Below are positions 24,025 through 32,800 of a stretch of 34,398 nucleotides of DNA, one piece after another. The stretch spans positions 1 through 34,398 of the forward strand of contig JAFDHR010000004.1 of assembly GCA_019308645.1 (NCBI GenBank), given 5' to 3'. Every line of letters begins with the position of its first letter. Within the stretch, counting starts at the first letter, position 1. The translations under genes and the position numbers were made by a program. The notes under the pieces were generated by a model. It made no database searches. It saw only the letters and a list, made by a program, of their open reading frames with translations, and had not been told where the DNA came from. The stretch comes from Deltaproteobacteria bacterium. Its GTDB lineage: Bacteria; Desulfobacterota; DSM-4660; Desulfatiglandales; B25-G16.

Positions 24025-25464
24025 TCACACATCTTTAAACAGCTCTGCCCATTTAGTGAGCACTTTTTCCCGCAGTTCCGGACCGGCCACGTTAACGGGC
24101 GGAAACTTATCCTTCCAATGGTACGGCTTACAGGCATTAATAAACACCTTTGCGGTTGTAAAATCTTTCCTTGCACGCTTTTCGGGATCAAGCATGGGAT
24201 CCAGGGGACTTGTGAGGAATCCCGGGATGATATCTATATATTTCTCGGGATCACACCTCGTGCATACGGCCCACAGCACCTCTTCAAGGTTAGAGGGATT
24301 TATATCCTCATCCACGGTGATAATATATCTGCCGGTGCAGGCACCTCCCTGCAAAAAGGCCCCTGCCAGGGTCGCCACCTGTTTGGCATGACCCAGATAT
24401 CTCTGTTTAAGGGATATAATAGCAATAATTCGATTTCCTGGGCCATGGACATACACACCCTTTATATCCATCATGTTGGCTTTTTCCAACCTATTCCAGA
24501 GGAAGGTTGCTGTGTGGATAGGGATGGGAAACCATGTATTGACTGGCGGCTTGACTGGGGGTTGACCAAACAAAATCGGATTGTTTCGGTGATATAAAGT
24601 TTTAATATGAACTACGGGCTCATTCCTGGTGCCAGAGGCATAATAGCCCTGCCATTCTCCAAAGGGACCTTCTTGTCGGCTATCCTCTTCTGGCGGCGGA
24701 GAGAATCCACAAGCTACTATTTCAGCCGTGGCGGGTATAGGGAGCCCAGTTTCCTCATCAATAACAACGTCCACCCCTTTGCCCTTGATATAACCTGCCA
24801 TATCGTATTCGGATATGCCCCAGGGTAGTGCGATGGTGGATATAGCAAACAGAAGAGGGTCTTGCCCAAAACACATGGCCACCGGGCACGGTTTGCCCAT
24901 TGCCCAGTATTTCTCACGCATGATGGTAGCGTGTTTGCCAGGTGATGCATAAAAAGCCAACGTAGCTTTATCCTGTATCATGACCCGGTAAGTACCAAAA
25001 TTGATCCAATTTTCCTCAGGATCCCTGGTTATGGTAATAACTCCTGTGCCAATATAACGTCCACCATCATGGGTATGCCATTTGGGGGTAGGAAATTTAT
25101 AAATATCAATGTCATTTCCATTCAAGATATTTTCTTTGATTGGACCGTCTTTTACTTCCACTGGCGGGATTGGTTGAAATTTGTTCCACTTATCCTTCCA
25201 ATCAGCTACACACTCCAAGTCGGTCATTTCCTCAGTGAAACCAAACGCCAGTTTCTGGCCCACTTTGTGGTGCATCAAATTAGTGGCCACCCGGAAACCT
25301 TGAGGATACCCTTTGATTTCATCAAAGAGCAATGCAGACCCTTGTCTCTCGGCCATTAATTCATTGATGGTTCCGATTTCCAGATCCCAATCAGCGTTAT
25401 TGACCACCTGCAATTTCTCTCTTTCTTTCAAAGCATCCAAGAAGCTTCTCAGATCGTCAATCAT
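24025..25464 (-). CDS. UbiD-family (de)carboxylase
   Basis: A prenylated-FMN-dependent, reversible aromatic/alkenyl acid (de)carboxylase of 479 residues. Active-site landmarks are present: R160 in NFGTYR, and the E265-G-P-F-G-E270 motif, corresponding to the Arg-Glu-Glu set of UbiD/Fdc enzymes. GGRYIGTGVITITRDPE and the EDINPSNLEEVLWAVCTR stretch are also typical. It has a strong AAGGAG site and is divergent from an IclR regulator. The window has no UbiX-like prenyltransferase, so cofactor must come from elsewhere. Possible reactions include phenylphosphate carboxylation, hydroxybenzoate decarboxylation or phthaloyl-CoA decarboxylation; sequence alone does not choose. The downstream partner is a UPF0261 gene. 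Confidence 0.93.
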   Translation of the reverse strand: MIDDLRSFLDALKEREKLQVVNNADWDLEIGTINELMAERQGSALLFDEIKGYPQGFRVATNLMHHKVGQKLAFGFTEEMTDLECVADWKDKWNKFQPIPPVEVKDGPIKENILNGNDIDIYKFPTPKWHTHDGGRYIGTGVITITRDPEENWINFGTYRVMIQDKATLAFYASPGKHATIMREKYWAMGKPCPVAMCFGQDPLLFAISTIALPWGISEYDMAGYIKGKGVDVVIDEETGLPIPATAEIVACGFSPPPEEDSRQEGPFGEWQGYYASGTRNEPVVHIKTLYHRNNPILFGQPPVKPPVNTWFPIPIHTATFLWNRLEKANMMDIKGVYVHGPGNRIIAIISLKQRYLGHAKQVATLAGAFLQGGACTGRYIITVDEDINPSNLEEVLWAVCTRCDPEKYIDIIPGFLTSPLDPMLDPEKRARKDFTTAKVFINACKPYHWKDKFPPVNVAGPELREKVLTKWAELFKDV

Positions 25465-25519
25465 GGTAAATCTCCTTTCAAAAGAGTTTCATAATGTGAA
25501 AATAAGGTTCAAAATTTTA

Positions 25520-25552
25520 TTGACATCTATATCACAATTTTGTTAATGTCAA
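25520..25552. promoter_or_regulatory. Divergent promoter/operator region, ubiD versus iclR
   Basis: TTGACAT (25520-25526) and its exact complement ATGTCAA (25546-25552) face each other across 19 AT-rich bases. Each arm is a consensus -35 hexamer for one direction, but neither has a strong -10 at 17 bases. The stretch therefore may be overlapping divergent promoters or an operator for the IclR protein encoded at 25624. Confidence 0.45.
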
Positions 25553-25623
25553 GAAAAAACACACCGATTTATCCCCAAAAATAAGGCTGTATAGTTTACG
25601 AACATGTTGTCATAAATCATATC

Positions 25624-26415
25624 ATGGATCTATTAAAACATAAAAAAACTTCATACAAGGTACAATCATTAGAGCGTGCTTTAGATATCCTTGACCGTTT
25701 CAGTTTTCAAAATAAAGAGATGAGCCTATCCGATGTAGTCAATCAAACTGGACTCAACAAAACAACTGTCAAACGACTCATGGCAAATCTCACGACTCGA
25801 GGTTACTTACAGCAAGATCCAAAATCAAAGCGCTATCAACTTGGCTTGCGCCTGTTTGAATTAGGAGGGATTGTTTTCTCTTCATTTTCCCTGCGTAAGG
25901 CAGCAGCTTATCCAATGTCTCATCTCGAAAATTTGACAGGGGCAACCGTCCTTTTAGGCACAATAATGGAAAATCAATTAGTTTATATGGACAAGCGCGA
26001 GGGAAAAGGGATGATACGAATATCGTCGGATATAGGTTGGCGAAGACCCCTGCATTACGGGATGTTAGGTATGGTTTTGATGGCCTATCTTACTACGGAG
26101 AAGGTGAGGGACATACTAAAGAAATGTCCTTTAGAATCCCACACTCCTTATAGTATTTCTGATGAATATGCCTTCAAACTTCGTTTGGAAAAAATTCGCA
26201 AAGATGGTTATATAGTAGAACGGGAAGAAGCAGTTGAAGGGATAGTCGGTATTGCCGCTCCCATCAGGGATTATTCTCGTCAAGTTGGGGCCGCTCTTGG
26301 TGTTGCTTTACCGGTTGGCCAACTTAATGAAGAAGAAGGGATTAAAAGAATTGTGGATTTGGTAAAGAATACAACTGATGAAATTTCTTCTGATCTGGGA
26401 TATCTAAAAATATAA
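25624..26415 (+). CDS. IclR-family transcriptional regulator
   Basis: A 263-residue regulator. The winged helix at residues ~12-75 (QSLERALDILDRF, then LNKTTVKRLMANL) is followed by the effector domain with the MGT-like segment RRPLHYGMLGMVLMAY and the EREEAVEGIVGIAAPI stretch that lines the ligand pocket in the family. It is divergent from the UbiD-UPF0261 operon across a 159-base gap containing an inverted repeat, so control of that operon is the natural guess. A weak ribosome-binding site precedes the ATG. It differs clearly from the IclR protein at 573. Confidence 0.92.
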   Translation: MDLLKHKKTSYKVQSLERALDILDRFSFQNKEMSLSDVVNQTGLNKTTVKRLMANLTTRGYLQQDPKSKRYQLGLRLFELGGIVFSSFSLRKAAAYPMSHLENLTGATVLLGTIMENQLVYMDKREGKGMIRISSDIGWRRPLHYGMLGMVLMAYLTTEKVRDILKKCPLESHTPYSISDEYAFKLRLEKIRKDGYIVEREEAVEGIVGIAAPIRDYSRQVGAALGVALPVGQLNEEEGIKRIVDLVKNTTDEISSDLGYLKI

Positions 26416-26539
26416 CTGAAGCAAAAACCTTCACCTTTTTATCTCTCAGCATTTTTCAATAATCGTGTAACCTAAAGCCACTAAATTTTTTGATTTTTTC
26501 TTGCTCGAAGTATTTTTTGAAAAAATGAGTAGGATCTTT

Positions 26540-27078
26540 TCATTTAGGATGGGCAGTCATGTCCGTAATAAAGGCACCAATACCATGAAGGGGCTTAGCG
26601 CTTGCTCCCAGTTTTCTTGTGCCTGATCCTTTTTCTTTCATGATTATCGGCTCTCTAGCTAGATCTCTGATTGATATTGTCTTCTTACCTACAAGTTTAT
26701 GATTAGGGGGATAGTATAACAAGCATTTCTTCCTGGCTGAAGGGAATAAAGCAGATATCAAGGTTTTCCTCAATTTTGGCAATGATTGCAAGCTCGTTTC
26801 TGAAATTAAGTTAGTTGCCGCATCTCTTCTATGGCATTCTCTATCTTCTTTTCGTACTCGAAGATACTGTGGGCGTAATCATACAGTGCCTTTCCTTCGT
26901 CTGTCAGATATATTTTTCGGCCCTTTTTCTTGAAGAATTTTAGGTTACAATGTTCTTCAAAATATTTCACCTGTGCAGTAACAGGAGGCTGGGTGATATA
27001 GATTTTTTTGGCTGCAGTGGTATAATTAAGATGTTTAGCAACCTGATAAAAGTCCCTTTGCTGGTTAAAGTCTATCAT
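26540..27078 (-). pseudogene. LysR-family regulator remnant
   Basis: The N-terminal LysR winged helix is intact (from the ATG at 27078: DFNQQRDFYQVAKHLNYTT, then AAKKIYITQPPVTAQVKYFE) and ends at a TAA right after EEMRQLT (26806-26808). Beyond it, pieces of the ligand-binding domain continue in other frames: IIAKIEENLDICFIPF, then after a one-base shift NHKLVGKKTISIRDL and EPIIMKEKGSGTRK. About half of the ligand domain is deleted and a frameshift is visible near 26707. The remnant lies divergent to ppsA, the usual place for a LysR activator, so it was probably once the pps regulator. A truncated DNA-binding protein could still be made from 27078 to 26806. Confidence 0.8.
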
Positions 27079-27124
27079 GGGAGTCCAACTCCTATGAATG
27101 TCCAAATTCTTAAATAAATTTATG

Positions 27125-27137
27125 GATAATATTTATC
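27125..27137. promoter_or_regulatory. Candidate LysR-type operator
   Basis: GATAA-TAT-TTATC, a perfect interrupted palindrome inside the AT-rich gap between the LysR remnant and ppsA, roughly matching the T-N11-A style of LysR sites. Gap 27079-27409 has no gene; a TTGACA at 27174-27179 lacks a convincing -10. Confidence 0.35.
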
Positions 27138-27409
27138 TATAAATAAAAATTATAAATACTATAAAAAAAGAGATTGACAGATTTAATTATAAAAGGCGAT
27201 GCTATGATTAGAGCGTTAAATTATAAGTTCTGATGTTTCACACTGTTTTATTCATTTGACCTGATGTTATACTTTTGCTCTTTAATGGTGTTTCACTCTG
27301 ATTTTACTCTCTTTATTTTATTAGTTTTCCATTTATTAAACAGCCTTTTCCTATTAGGCTTTACTGATTGTTCCAATCATTTTTTACTAACTTTAAAGGG
27401 AGGTGTAAA

Positions 27410-29266
27410 ATGGCAGAAGAAAAAGCAGGAAGGTTTCCGGATCCTCATGAGTATCAAGTTCCTCCGGAACTTGAAGGATGGGAAGAGATGTATCCATCCC
27501 ACTATTTGTTTTCCAAAGAAAGGGGAGAATGGGAGAGCAATCAATTCTGGTATCTGGACAAGATTCACGCCCCAGAGCCCATGCCGCCACTGGACATGAT
27601 TTTTCAGGAGGCATGGCAGATTTCACTTTCGCAATACACTACGAGGGTATTTTGTATACCCCCGGCTCAAGGGATTGCTCAGCGGATGGTCGGGCCATAC
27701 ATGTATATCTGTGCGATTGCGCCCCCGCCAGAGGAGGTAATAGGCGAAAAGGCCCAGCGATTTGAAAAGAGAGTGTTTTATGTGTTTGAGCATTATGATG
27801 AGTTATGGGACAAGTGGCTGACCAAATTCAAGGCCCTTGGTAAAGAGATGGAGGCGGTTGAGGTGCCAAAAGAACTGCCGAAATTCGTTCCAGAAGACCA
27901 GGTCTTGCCCGCACCCACAGGCTATTATGTATCCTATGACATTCTCGAAAGCTTTAACAACCTTGTAAATCAAATGTTTAAGGGCTGGCAATACCACTTT
28001 GAGATGCTTAACCTGACATACCTCGCCTACCTCATGTTCGGTGACGTTTGCAGAAAGCTTTTCCCAGGGCTTAGTGAGAGCGCCATTGGAAAGATGGTGG
28101 CAGGTGCCTATGTGTCTATGTTCCGACCTGAAGAGGAGCTTTGCCAGCTATCCAGATTAGCTATCTCCCTGAGTGGGGTGGCAAACATCCTTAAGGGCGA
28201 GGGAACGGCGGATCAGAAGATAGTAGCGCTTGAAAAGTCAGAGGACGGGAAGAAGTGGCTTGAGGCATTTGATAAGGCCAAAGATCCATGGTTTTATGTA
28301 TCGTGTGGGAGCGGCTGGTTCCATTATGAAGGGAGCTGGATCAACAGTTTAGATATTCCTTACAGCTATATCAAGAGCTATGTGGAACGGCTGGAAAATG
28401 GAGAAACAATTGAGCGGTCTTTGGATGAGGTCGATAAGGAAAGAGATGAGACTGTTGCCAAATACCGTGAACTTATTCAGAGCGATGAAGACAGAGATGC
28501 CTTTAATAACGCCTATAATACTGTCAGGACCATTTACAGGTATGCCGAGGACCATCTCTTCTGGGTGGAGCACTGGTTTCACACCATATGGTTTGCAAAG
28601 ATAAGGGAGTTCGGCAGTCTCCTGGTGGACAACGGCCTGATAAATGAAGTGGATGACATATTTATGTTCAACCGCTATGAGATACCTGAACTTCTCACTG
28701 AAGTGGCAACCGGTTGGGCCTTAGGGGTGGATATACCTGTAAGGGGCGACTATTACAAGGCCAAGGTTGACAAACGAAGAAAGATCCTGAAGGCGGCAGG
28801 CGAGTGGAACCCGAGCCCGGCGTTAGGCGTTCCGCCCGAAGAAGTGGCAGAACCATTCACCATTATGCTGTGGGGTGTCACCACCGATAAGGTAAAAGAA
28901 TGGCTCAAAGGTATGGGAGAGGTTAGACCTGAGGATGTATCTGAAATCAAGGGCTTCGCTTCTTCTGCAGGTGTTATTGAAGGCCCGGCAAGGGTGCTCA
29001 AATTCCTCAAGGAGATCGTGGACATCAAAGAGGGAGAGGTTTTGGTTAGTCCATCTACTAATCCCTCCTGGGCCCCGGTTTTTACCAAGATCAAGGCCGC
29101 AATTACTGACATCGGCGGGCTTACCAGCCATGCGGCCATTGTGTGCAGGGAATATGGTCTTCCGGCAGTGACCGGTACTGGCGTTGCTACCTCAATAATC
29201 AAGACCGGGGATATTATCAAGGTTGATGGGGATACGGGTGTAGTTACCATTGTTAAGAGAGCTTAA
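27410..29266 (+). CDS. ppsA: Phenylphosphate synthase-like subunit with PEP-utilising phosphohistidine domain
   Basis: A 618-residue protein matching protein 1 of Thauera-type phenylphosphate synthase, which transfers the beta-phosphate of ATP to phenol through a phosphohistidine. The N-terminal two-thirds (GWEEMYPSHYLFS, FWYLDKIHAPEPMPPLDMIF, HLFWVEHWFH) follows that subunit, and the C-terminal swivelling PEP-utiliser domain carries GGLTSHAAIVCREYGLPAVTG with H574 as the phospho-acceptor, close to the reported position (about 569) in Thauera. The ATG at 27410, with AAGGGAGGTG before it, is preferred over an upstream non-family extension. Its partner ppsB follows. The phosphorylated substrate could be phenol or another hydroxyarene. 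The symbol is shared with PEP synthase; this is not PEP synthase. Confidence 0.88.
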   Translation: MAEEKAGRFPDPHEYQVPPELEGWEEMYPSHYLFSKERGEWESNQFWYLDKIHAPEPMPPLDMIFQEAWQISLSQYTTRVFCIPPAQGIAQRMVGPYMYICAIAPPPEEVIGEKAQRFEKRVFYVFEHYDELWDKWLTKFKALGKEMEAVEVPKELPKFVPEDQVLPAPTGYYVSYDILESFNNLVNQMFKGWQYHFEMLNLTYLAYLMFGDVCRKLFPGLSESAIGKMVAGAYVSMFRPEEELCQLSRLAISLSGVANILKGEGTADQKIVALEKSEDGKKWLEAFDKAKDPWFYVSCGSGWFHYEGSWINSLDIPYSYIKSYVERLENGETIERSLDEVDKERDETVAKYRELIQSDEDRDAFNNAYNTVRTIYRYAEDHLFWVEHWFHTIWFAKIREFGSLLVDNGLINEVDDIFMFNRYEIPELLTEVATGWALGVDIPVRGDYYKAKVDKRRKILKAAGEWNPSPALGVPPEEVAEPFTIMLWGVTTDKVKEWLKGMGEVRPEDVSEIKGFASSAGVIEGPARVLKFLKEIVDIKEGEVLVSPSTNPSWAPVFTKIKAAITDIGGLTSHAAIVCREYGLPAVTGTGVATSIIKTGDIIKVDGDTGVVTIVKRA

Positions 29267-29294
29267 TATATAGGGAATGGAATTTGGGGGTAAC

Positions 29295-29370
29295 GGAGTA
29301 TTGGACGCGAGACTAAAATCATCACTCCAATACTCCAACACTCCAATACCACGACCGGAGCGAAGCTCCG
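29295..29370. repeat. Inverted and 8-bp tandem repeats between ppsA and ppsB
   Basis: GGAGTATTGGA (29295-29305) is exactly complementary to 29326-29336. The latter lies in three 8-bp tandem units CTCCAATA/CTCCAACA/CTCCAATA (29325-29348). A strong hairpin CGGAGC-GAA-GCTCCG follows at 29356-29370, with ACCACG/CGTGGT extending it outward. No T-run follows, so it is more likely a dispersed repeat or an mRNA-stability stem than a terminator. Confidence 0.75.
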
Positions 29371-29389
29371 TGGTTAAATGGAGAGAGAG

Positions 29390-30457
29390 ATGGACTACAT
29401 CCTGGATTTTGAGGAGTTAAACAAGAATTCGCTTCAAATGGTTGGGGGGAAAAATGCAAGCTTAGGTGAAATGATCGGGGCTGGCATACACGTCCCACCA
29501 GGATTTGCCGTAACCACTGACAGCTACCTTAGCTTCATAACCGATACAGGAATAAAGGATAAAATCTTTCAGACCCTTTCTGGGTTGAGTGTTGATGATG
29601 TGGAGGCCCTCAATAACACGAGCGCCGAAGTCCAAGATTTGATCAACAATGCCCCCATGTCTGATAATGTTCGGGCAGCCATAGAAGAAGGGTATGCCCA
29701 GCTTTGCAAGAAGTGTGTTGTTGAAACAGTTCCCGTGGCGGTACGTTCCAGCGCAACGGCAGAGGATCTGCCCACGGCAAGCTTTGCCGGGCAGCAGGAC
29801 ACATACCTTTGGATTGAGGGAATAGAAAAGGTTATCGACAGTGTTCAGAGGTGCTGGGCCAGCCTGTTTACGCCCCGTGCCATCAGTTATAGAATCAAGA
29901 ACAACTTCCCCCATGAAAAGGTGTTGATTAGCGTCGGTGTGCAGAAAATGGTTAATTCAAGGACGGCTGGGGTTATGTTTACCATTAACCCGACTGATGG
30001 GGACCCATCCAAGGCCGTCATTGAAGGAAGCTGGGGATTGGGAGAGACGGTGGTGTCCGGTTCCGTCAATCCTGACAAGTTTGTCGTGGATAAGGTAGTT
30101 ATGGAGATTAGCGAAAAGACCATATCCACCAAGCATATTCAATGTGTGTATGACCCTGACAGTGGAAAGGTTGTAAATGCCGCTGTAGAGTCAGATATGC
30201 AGTCTGAATGCTGCATGGAGGATTATGAAATAAAAGAGCTTGTAAAGATAGCCAAAGAGATTGAAAAACACTATGGCTGCCCTATGGATATAGAGTGGGC
30301 CATCGACAAAAACCAACTCTTTCCTGACAATATGTTTATCGTACAAGCTCGTCCGGAGACCGTCTGGAGCCAGCGCAAGAAAGAGTCTGTTATCGGGAAA
30401 AAAAGTGGATACCAGCTATTGATGGAACAGGCTATGAAACGGATCAAGATTAGTTAA
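29390..30457 (+). CDS. ppsB: Phenylphosphate synthase-like ATP-binding subunit
   Basis: A protein of 355 residues resembling the N-terminal ATP-grasp part of PEP synthase/PPDK, as does protein 2 of phenylphosphate synthase. It starts near DYILDFEELNKNS, followed by VGGKNASLGEMI, AVRSSATAEDLPTASFAGQQ (nucleotide site), GVMFTINPTDGDPS, GSWGLGETVVSG and ends the fold with MDIEWAIDKNQLF and FIVQARPETVWS. There is no central His domain, which ppsA supplies. The ATG at 29390 is chosen because GGAGAG lies 6 bases before it; a frame-matched ATG at 29378 has no site. The 24-kDa CBS-domain third subunit of the Thauera enzyme is not found here. Confidence 0.88.
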   Translation: MDYILDFEELNKNSLQMVGGKNASLGEMIGAGIHVPPGFAVTTDSYLSFITDTGIKDKIFQTLSGLSVDDVEALNNTSAEVQDLINNAPMSDNVRAAIEEGYAQLCKKCVVETVPVAVRSSATAEDLPTASFAGQQDTYLWIEGIEKVIDSVQRCWASLFTPRAISYRIKNNFPHEKVLISVGVQKMVNSRTAGVMFTINPTDGDPSKAVIEGSWGLGETVVSGSVNPDKFVVDKVVMEISEKTISTKHIQCVYDPDSGKVVNAAVESDMQSECCMEDYEIKELVKIAKEIEKHYGCPMDIEWAIDKNQLFPDNMFIVQARPETVWSQRKKESVIGKKSGYQLLMEQAMKRIKIS

Positions 30458-30479
30458 TGTTAGTTGTCTGTGGTCAGTA

Positions 30480-30543
30480 GTCCGTTGCCAAAAGGGGAAA
30501 ACTGTTCTTTTCAGCAACTGACAACGGCCGATCAACAACGGAC
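30480..30543. repeat. Inverted repeat between ppsB and the ubiD-like gene
   Basis: GTCCGTTG (30480-30487) is exactly complementary to CAACGGAC (30536-30543); further related words (GTTGTC/GACAAC and GGTCAG/CTGAC) lie inside and just outside. It looks like a dispersed intergenic repeat rather than a regulatory site. Confidence 0.6.
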
Positions 30544-30574
30544 ACTTGAACCCTACAGGAGGTAAAGAATATTT

Positions 30575-31974
30575 ATGAAAGATATTAGAGACTTTATTGC
30601 AAAATGCGAAGAAGAGGGAATTTTACACAGGATTAAAGCACCGGTTGATGTTAATCTTGAACTCTCTCATACGGCCAAGCTGGCGGGCCGGTGCTCCTAT
30701 TTGAGAATCTCAAGGGATATGATGTTCCGGTCCTGATCAGCGCTTGTACGACACCCAAAAAAATGGCCGTGATTTTGGGTCAACCGACCAATTATTCCAT
30801 GTGCCAGTTATCCAGGGAATGGATGAAATTGACCACCAAGGAGCTTATCAAGCCAAGAATGATTGACGCCCCGCCAGTAATGGAGAATGTCATCGAGGGC
30901 AAGGATGTCAATGTCAACAAATTCCCTGCGCCCTTGTTTTACCCTATGGACGGAGGTCGCTATATAGGAACCTCTGCCTTTCTGGTCACCAAAGACCCAG
31001 AAACCGGGTGGACAAACTTAGGCACATACCGGATGCAAATCTTAGATGATAATCACGTTGGGGTCCAGATCATAAAAGGGAAGCATGCCGATATGATGAT
31101 GAAACAGTACCAGGCGATGGGGAAAAAGATGCCAGCTGCTGCAGTAATCGGTTGTGATCCTATATTATTCTTGGTATCAAGCACTCTGGTCTCGGCCCAG
31201 ACAGATGAATATAATATCGCCGGCGCATTAAGGGGTGAACCCGTAGAGATTTTTGAAAGTGATCTTACAGGCCTGAAATTTCCTGCCCATGCAGAGATCA
31301 TACTTGAAGGAGAGATTGACCCGGAAAACTTGAGACCAGAAGGCCCATTCGGAGAATATACAGGTTATTACTCAGGTAGCAAGGGGAAGGACTGGCCTAA
31401 ACCCTGTCTTGAAGTAAAAAGGATCATTCACCGGAATAACCCCATATTCTGGTCAACCACTGTGGGCAAACCAATAAATGATATACACATGGTTCAATCC
31501 CTCAACCGGACTGCTACCCTATGGACAGATTTGGAAACCATGCGGGTTCCAGGTATTCAGTCGGTTTATATACCTGCCAATTCTGCAGGTCGATTTTGGG
31601 CCATTGTCTCGGTTAAGACCATGTATCCTGGTCATGCCAATCATGCGGGCAATGCGGTCATTGCTACTACCACCGGTCACTATGGCCTAAAAGGGGTGAT
31701 TGTAGTAGATGCTGATATTCCTGCCGATGACTGGGATCGGGTGATGTGGGCCCTTTCGGTACGTTATAGTCCTTACCGTGATACAGAGATAATTAAGCGA
31801 GGTCGTGCTACACCGCTTGATCCCTCTCAGCACATCAAAGAAAGAGATATTGTATCGAGAATTATCATGGATGCAACCACCCCTTATGAATGGGACGAAA
31901 AGCCGGTCGAGATATTCATGGATAAAAAGATGACACAACAAGTACTTAGCCGATGGAAGGAATTTGGGCTTTAG
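30575..31974 (+). pseudogene. Frameshifted UbiD-family carboxylase, phenylphosphate carboxylase-like
   Basis: The family N-terminus starts at an ATG with CAGGAGGT upstream: KDIRDFIAKCEEEGILHRIK, then VDVNLELSHTAK. The frame then breaks between about 30674 and 30690. The correct continuation (AGGPVLLFENLKGYDVP) is in another frame, which runs to 31974 without interruption and retains GGRYIGTSAFLVTKDPE, LGTYRMQ and the catalytic EGPFGE motif. About four residues also seem missing at the junction. A GTG at 30691 can open the second frame but would remove the N-terminal domain. Its position after ppsAB makes it the expected carboxylase of the phosphorylated phenol. It is either a recent pseudogene or a sequencing/assembly error. 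Confidence 0.85.
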
Positions 31975-32116
31975 GATAAGAAAACACCTTGATTATTTAG
32001 AAATTTTTATTTTTCCCCTTCTTTCTACACTCGCCTGTGCCGAATATCATTCGCCTGTGTGACGGGAAAAGAAGAGGACAGGACTGAGATGCTCATTTCA
32101 AAGAGGAGTTGCTATT

Positions 32117-32656
32117 ATGTCAGACAGCAATTTATTGGAAGGCAAAAAAATCCTCGTTGTGGATGATGAACCTGATATATTAGATGTATTGGAAGAGCTA
32201 CTATCAATGTGTGATGTTGTTAAAGCTTCCACATTTGATGAGGCCAGAGGGTTTTTGGAATCCCAAAATTTTGATATAGCAATTTTGGATATCATGGGCG
32301 TTGACGGCTATGGACTGTTACACATTGCTAAACAGAGAAAAATAACAGCGGTCATGTTGACAGCCCATGCATTTAGTCCTGACAATCTTGTAAAATCTAT
32401 CAAAGAGGGAGCTGTTTCTTATTTACCCAAGGAAGAAATAACGAATATTGCAGTTTTTTTAAATGATATATTAGAAGCTCAGGAAAAAGGAAAGAATCCT
32501 TGGGAACTTTGGCAGGCGAGGTTACCTTCCTCTTATTTTGAAAAGAGATGGGGCGCTGCATGGCAAGATACCAATAAGGAGTTTTGGGAGAGATTTAGGG
32601 CCAGCATTCGAGACAGGAAAAAAAATCGGCCCGAGAAAACTGATTCGTTCAAATAA
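32117..32656 (+). CDS. Response regulator receiver protein with unusual C-terminal tail
   Basis: A 179-residue protein. Residues 9-120 form a receiver domain: acidic pair D16-D17 in LVVDDEPD, phospho-acceptor D58 in AILDIMG, T82 in MLTAH and K105 in YLPKEE. No DNA-binding or enzyme output domain follows. Instead there is a tail of about 55 residues rich in Trp, Arg and Lys (NPWELWQARLPSSYFEKRWG, then WQDTNKEFWERFR), which may be a docking segment. No histidine kinase gene is in the window. It sits between the broken ubiD and the second UPF0261 gene, all in the same direction, with GAGGAG at about the right distance from its ATG. Confidence 0.88.
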   Translation: MSDSNLLEGKKILVVDDEPDILDVLEELLSMCDVVKASTFDEARGFLESQNFDIAILDIMGVDGYGLLHIAKQRKITAVMLTAHAFSPDNLVKSIKEGAVSYLPKEEITNIAVFLNDILEAQEKGKNPWELWQARLPSSYFEKRWGAAWQDTNKEFWERFRASIRDRKKNRPEKTDSFK

Positions 32657-32800
32657 AATCCAAATGAATATACTATAAGGAATTAGTACCGTTCAAAAGT
32701 TGAGAACTGATTGTTATTTATGCCACATGATAAACCTTCAATACTATTTAGGGTAATAACAATTTCTTCAAGGCGATATCTATTGGGCTCAGATGGAGAT

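Noticed and set aside
27410..30457. A split PEP synthase
   Set aside because: The N-terminal part of the larger protein matches phenylphosphate synthase protein 1 and there is no PEP/pyruvate-binding C-terminal TIM-barrel domain.
30691..31974. GTG-started intact UbiD gene
   Set aside because: The true N-terminus with a strong ribosome-binding site lies upstream in another frame; a start here would delete the N-terminal domain.
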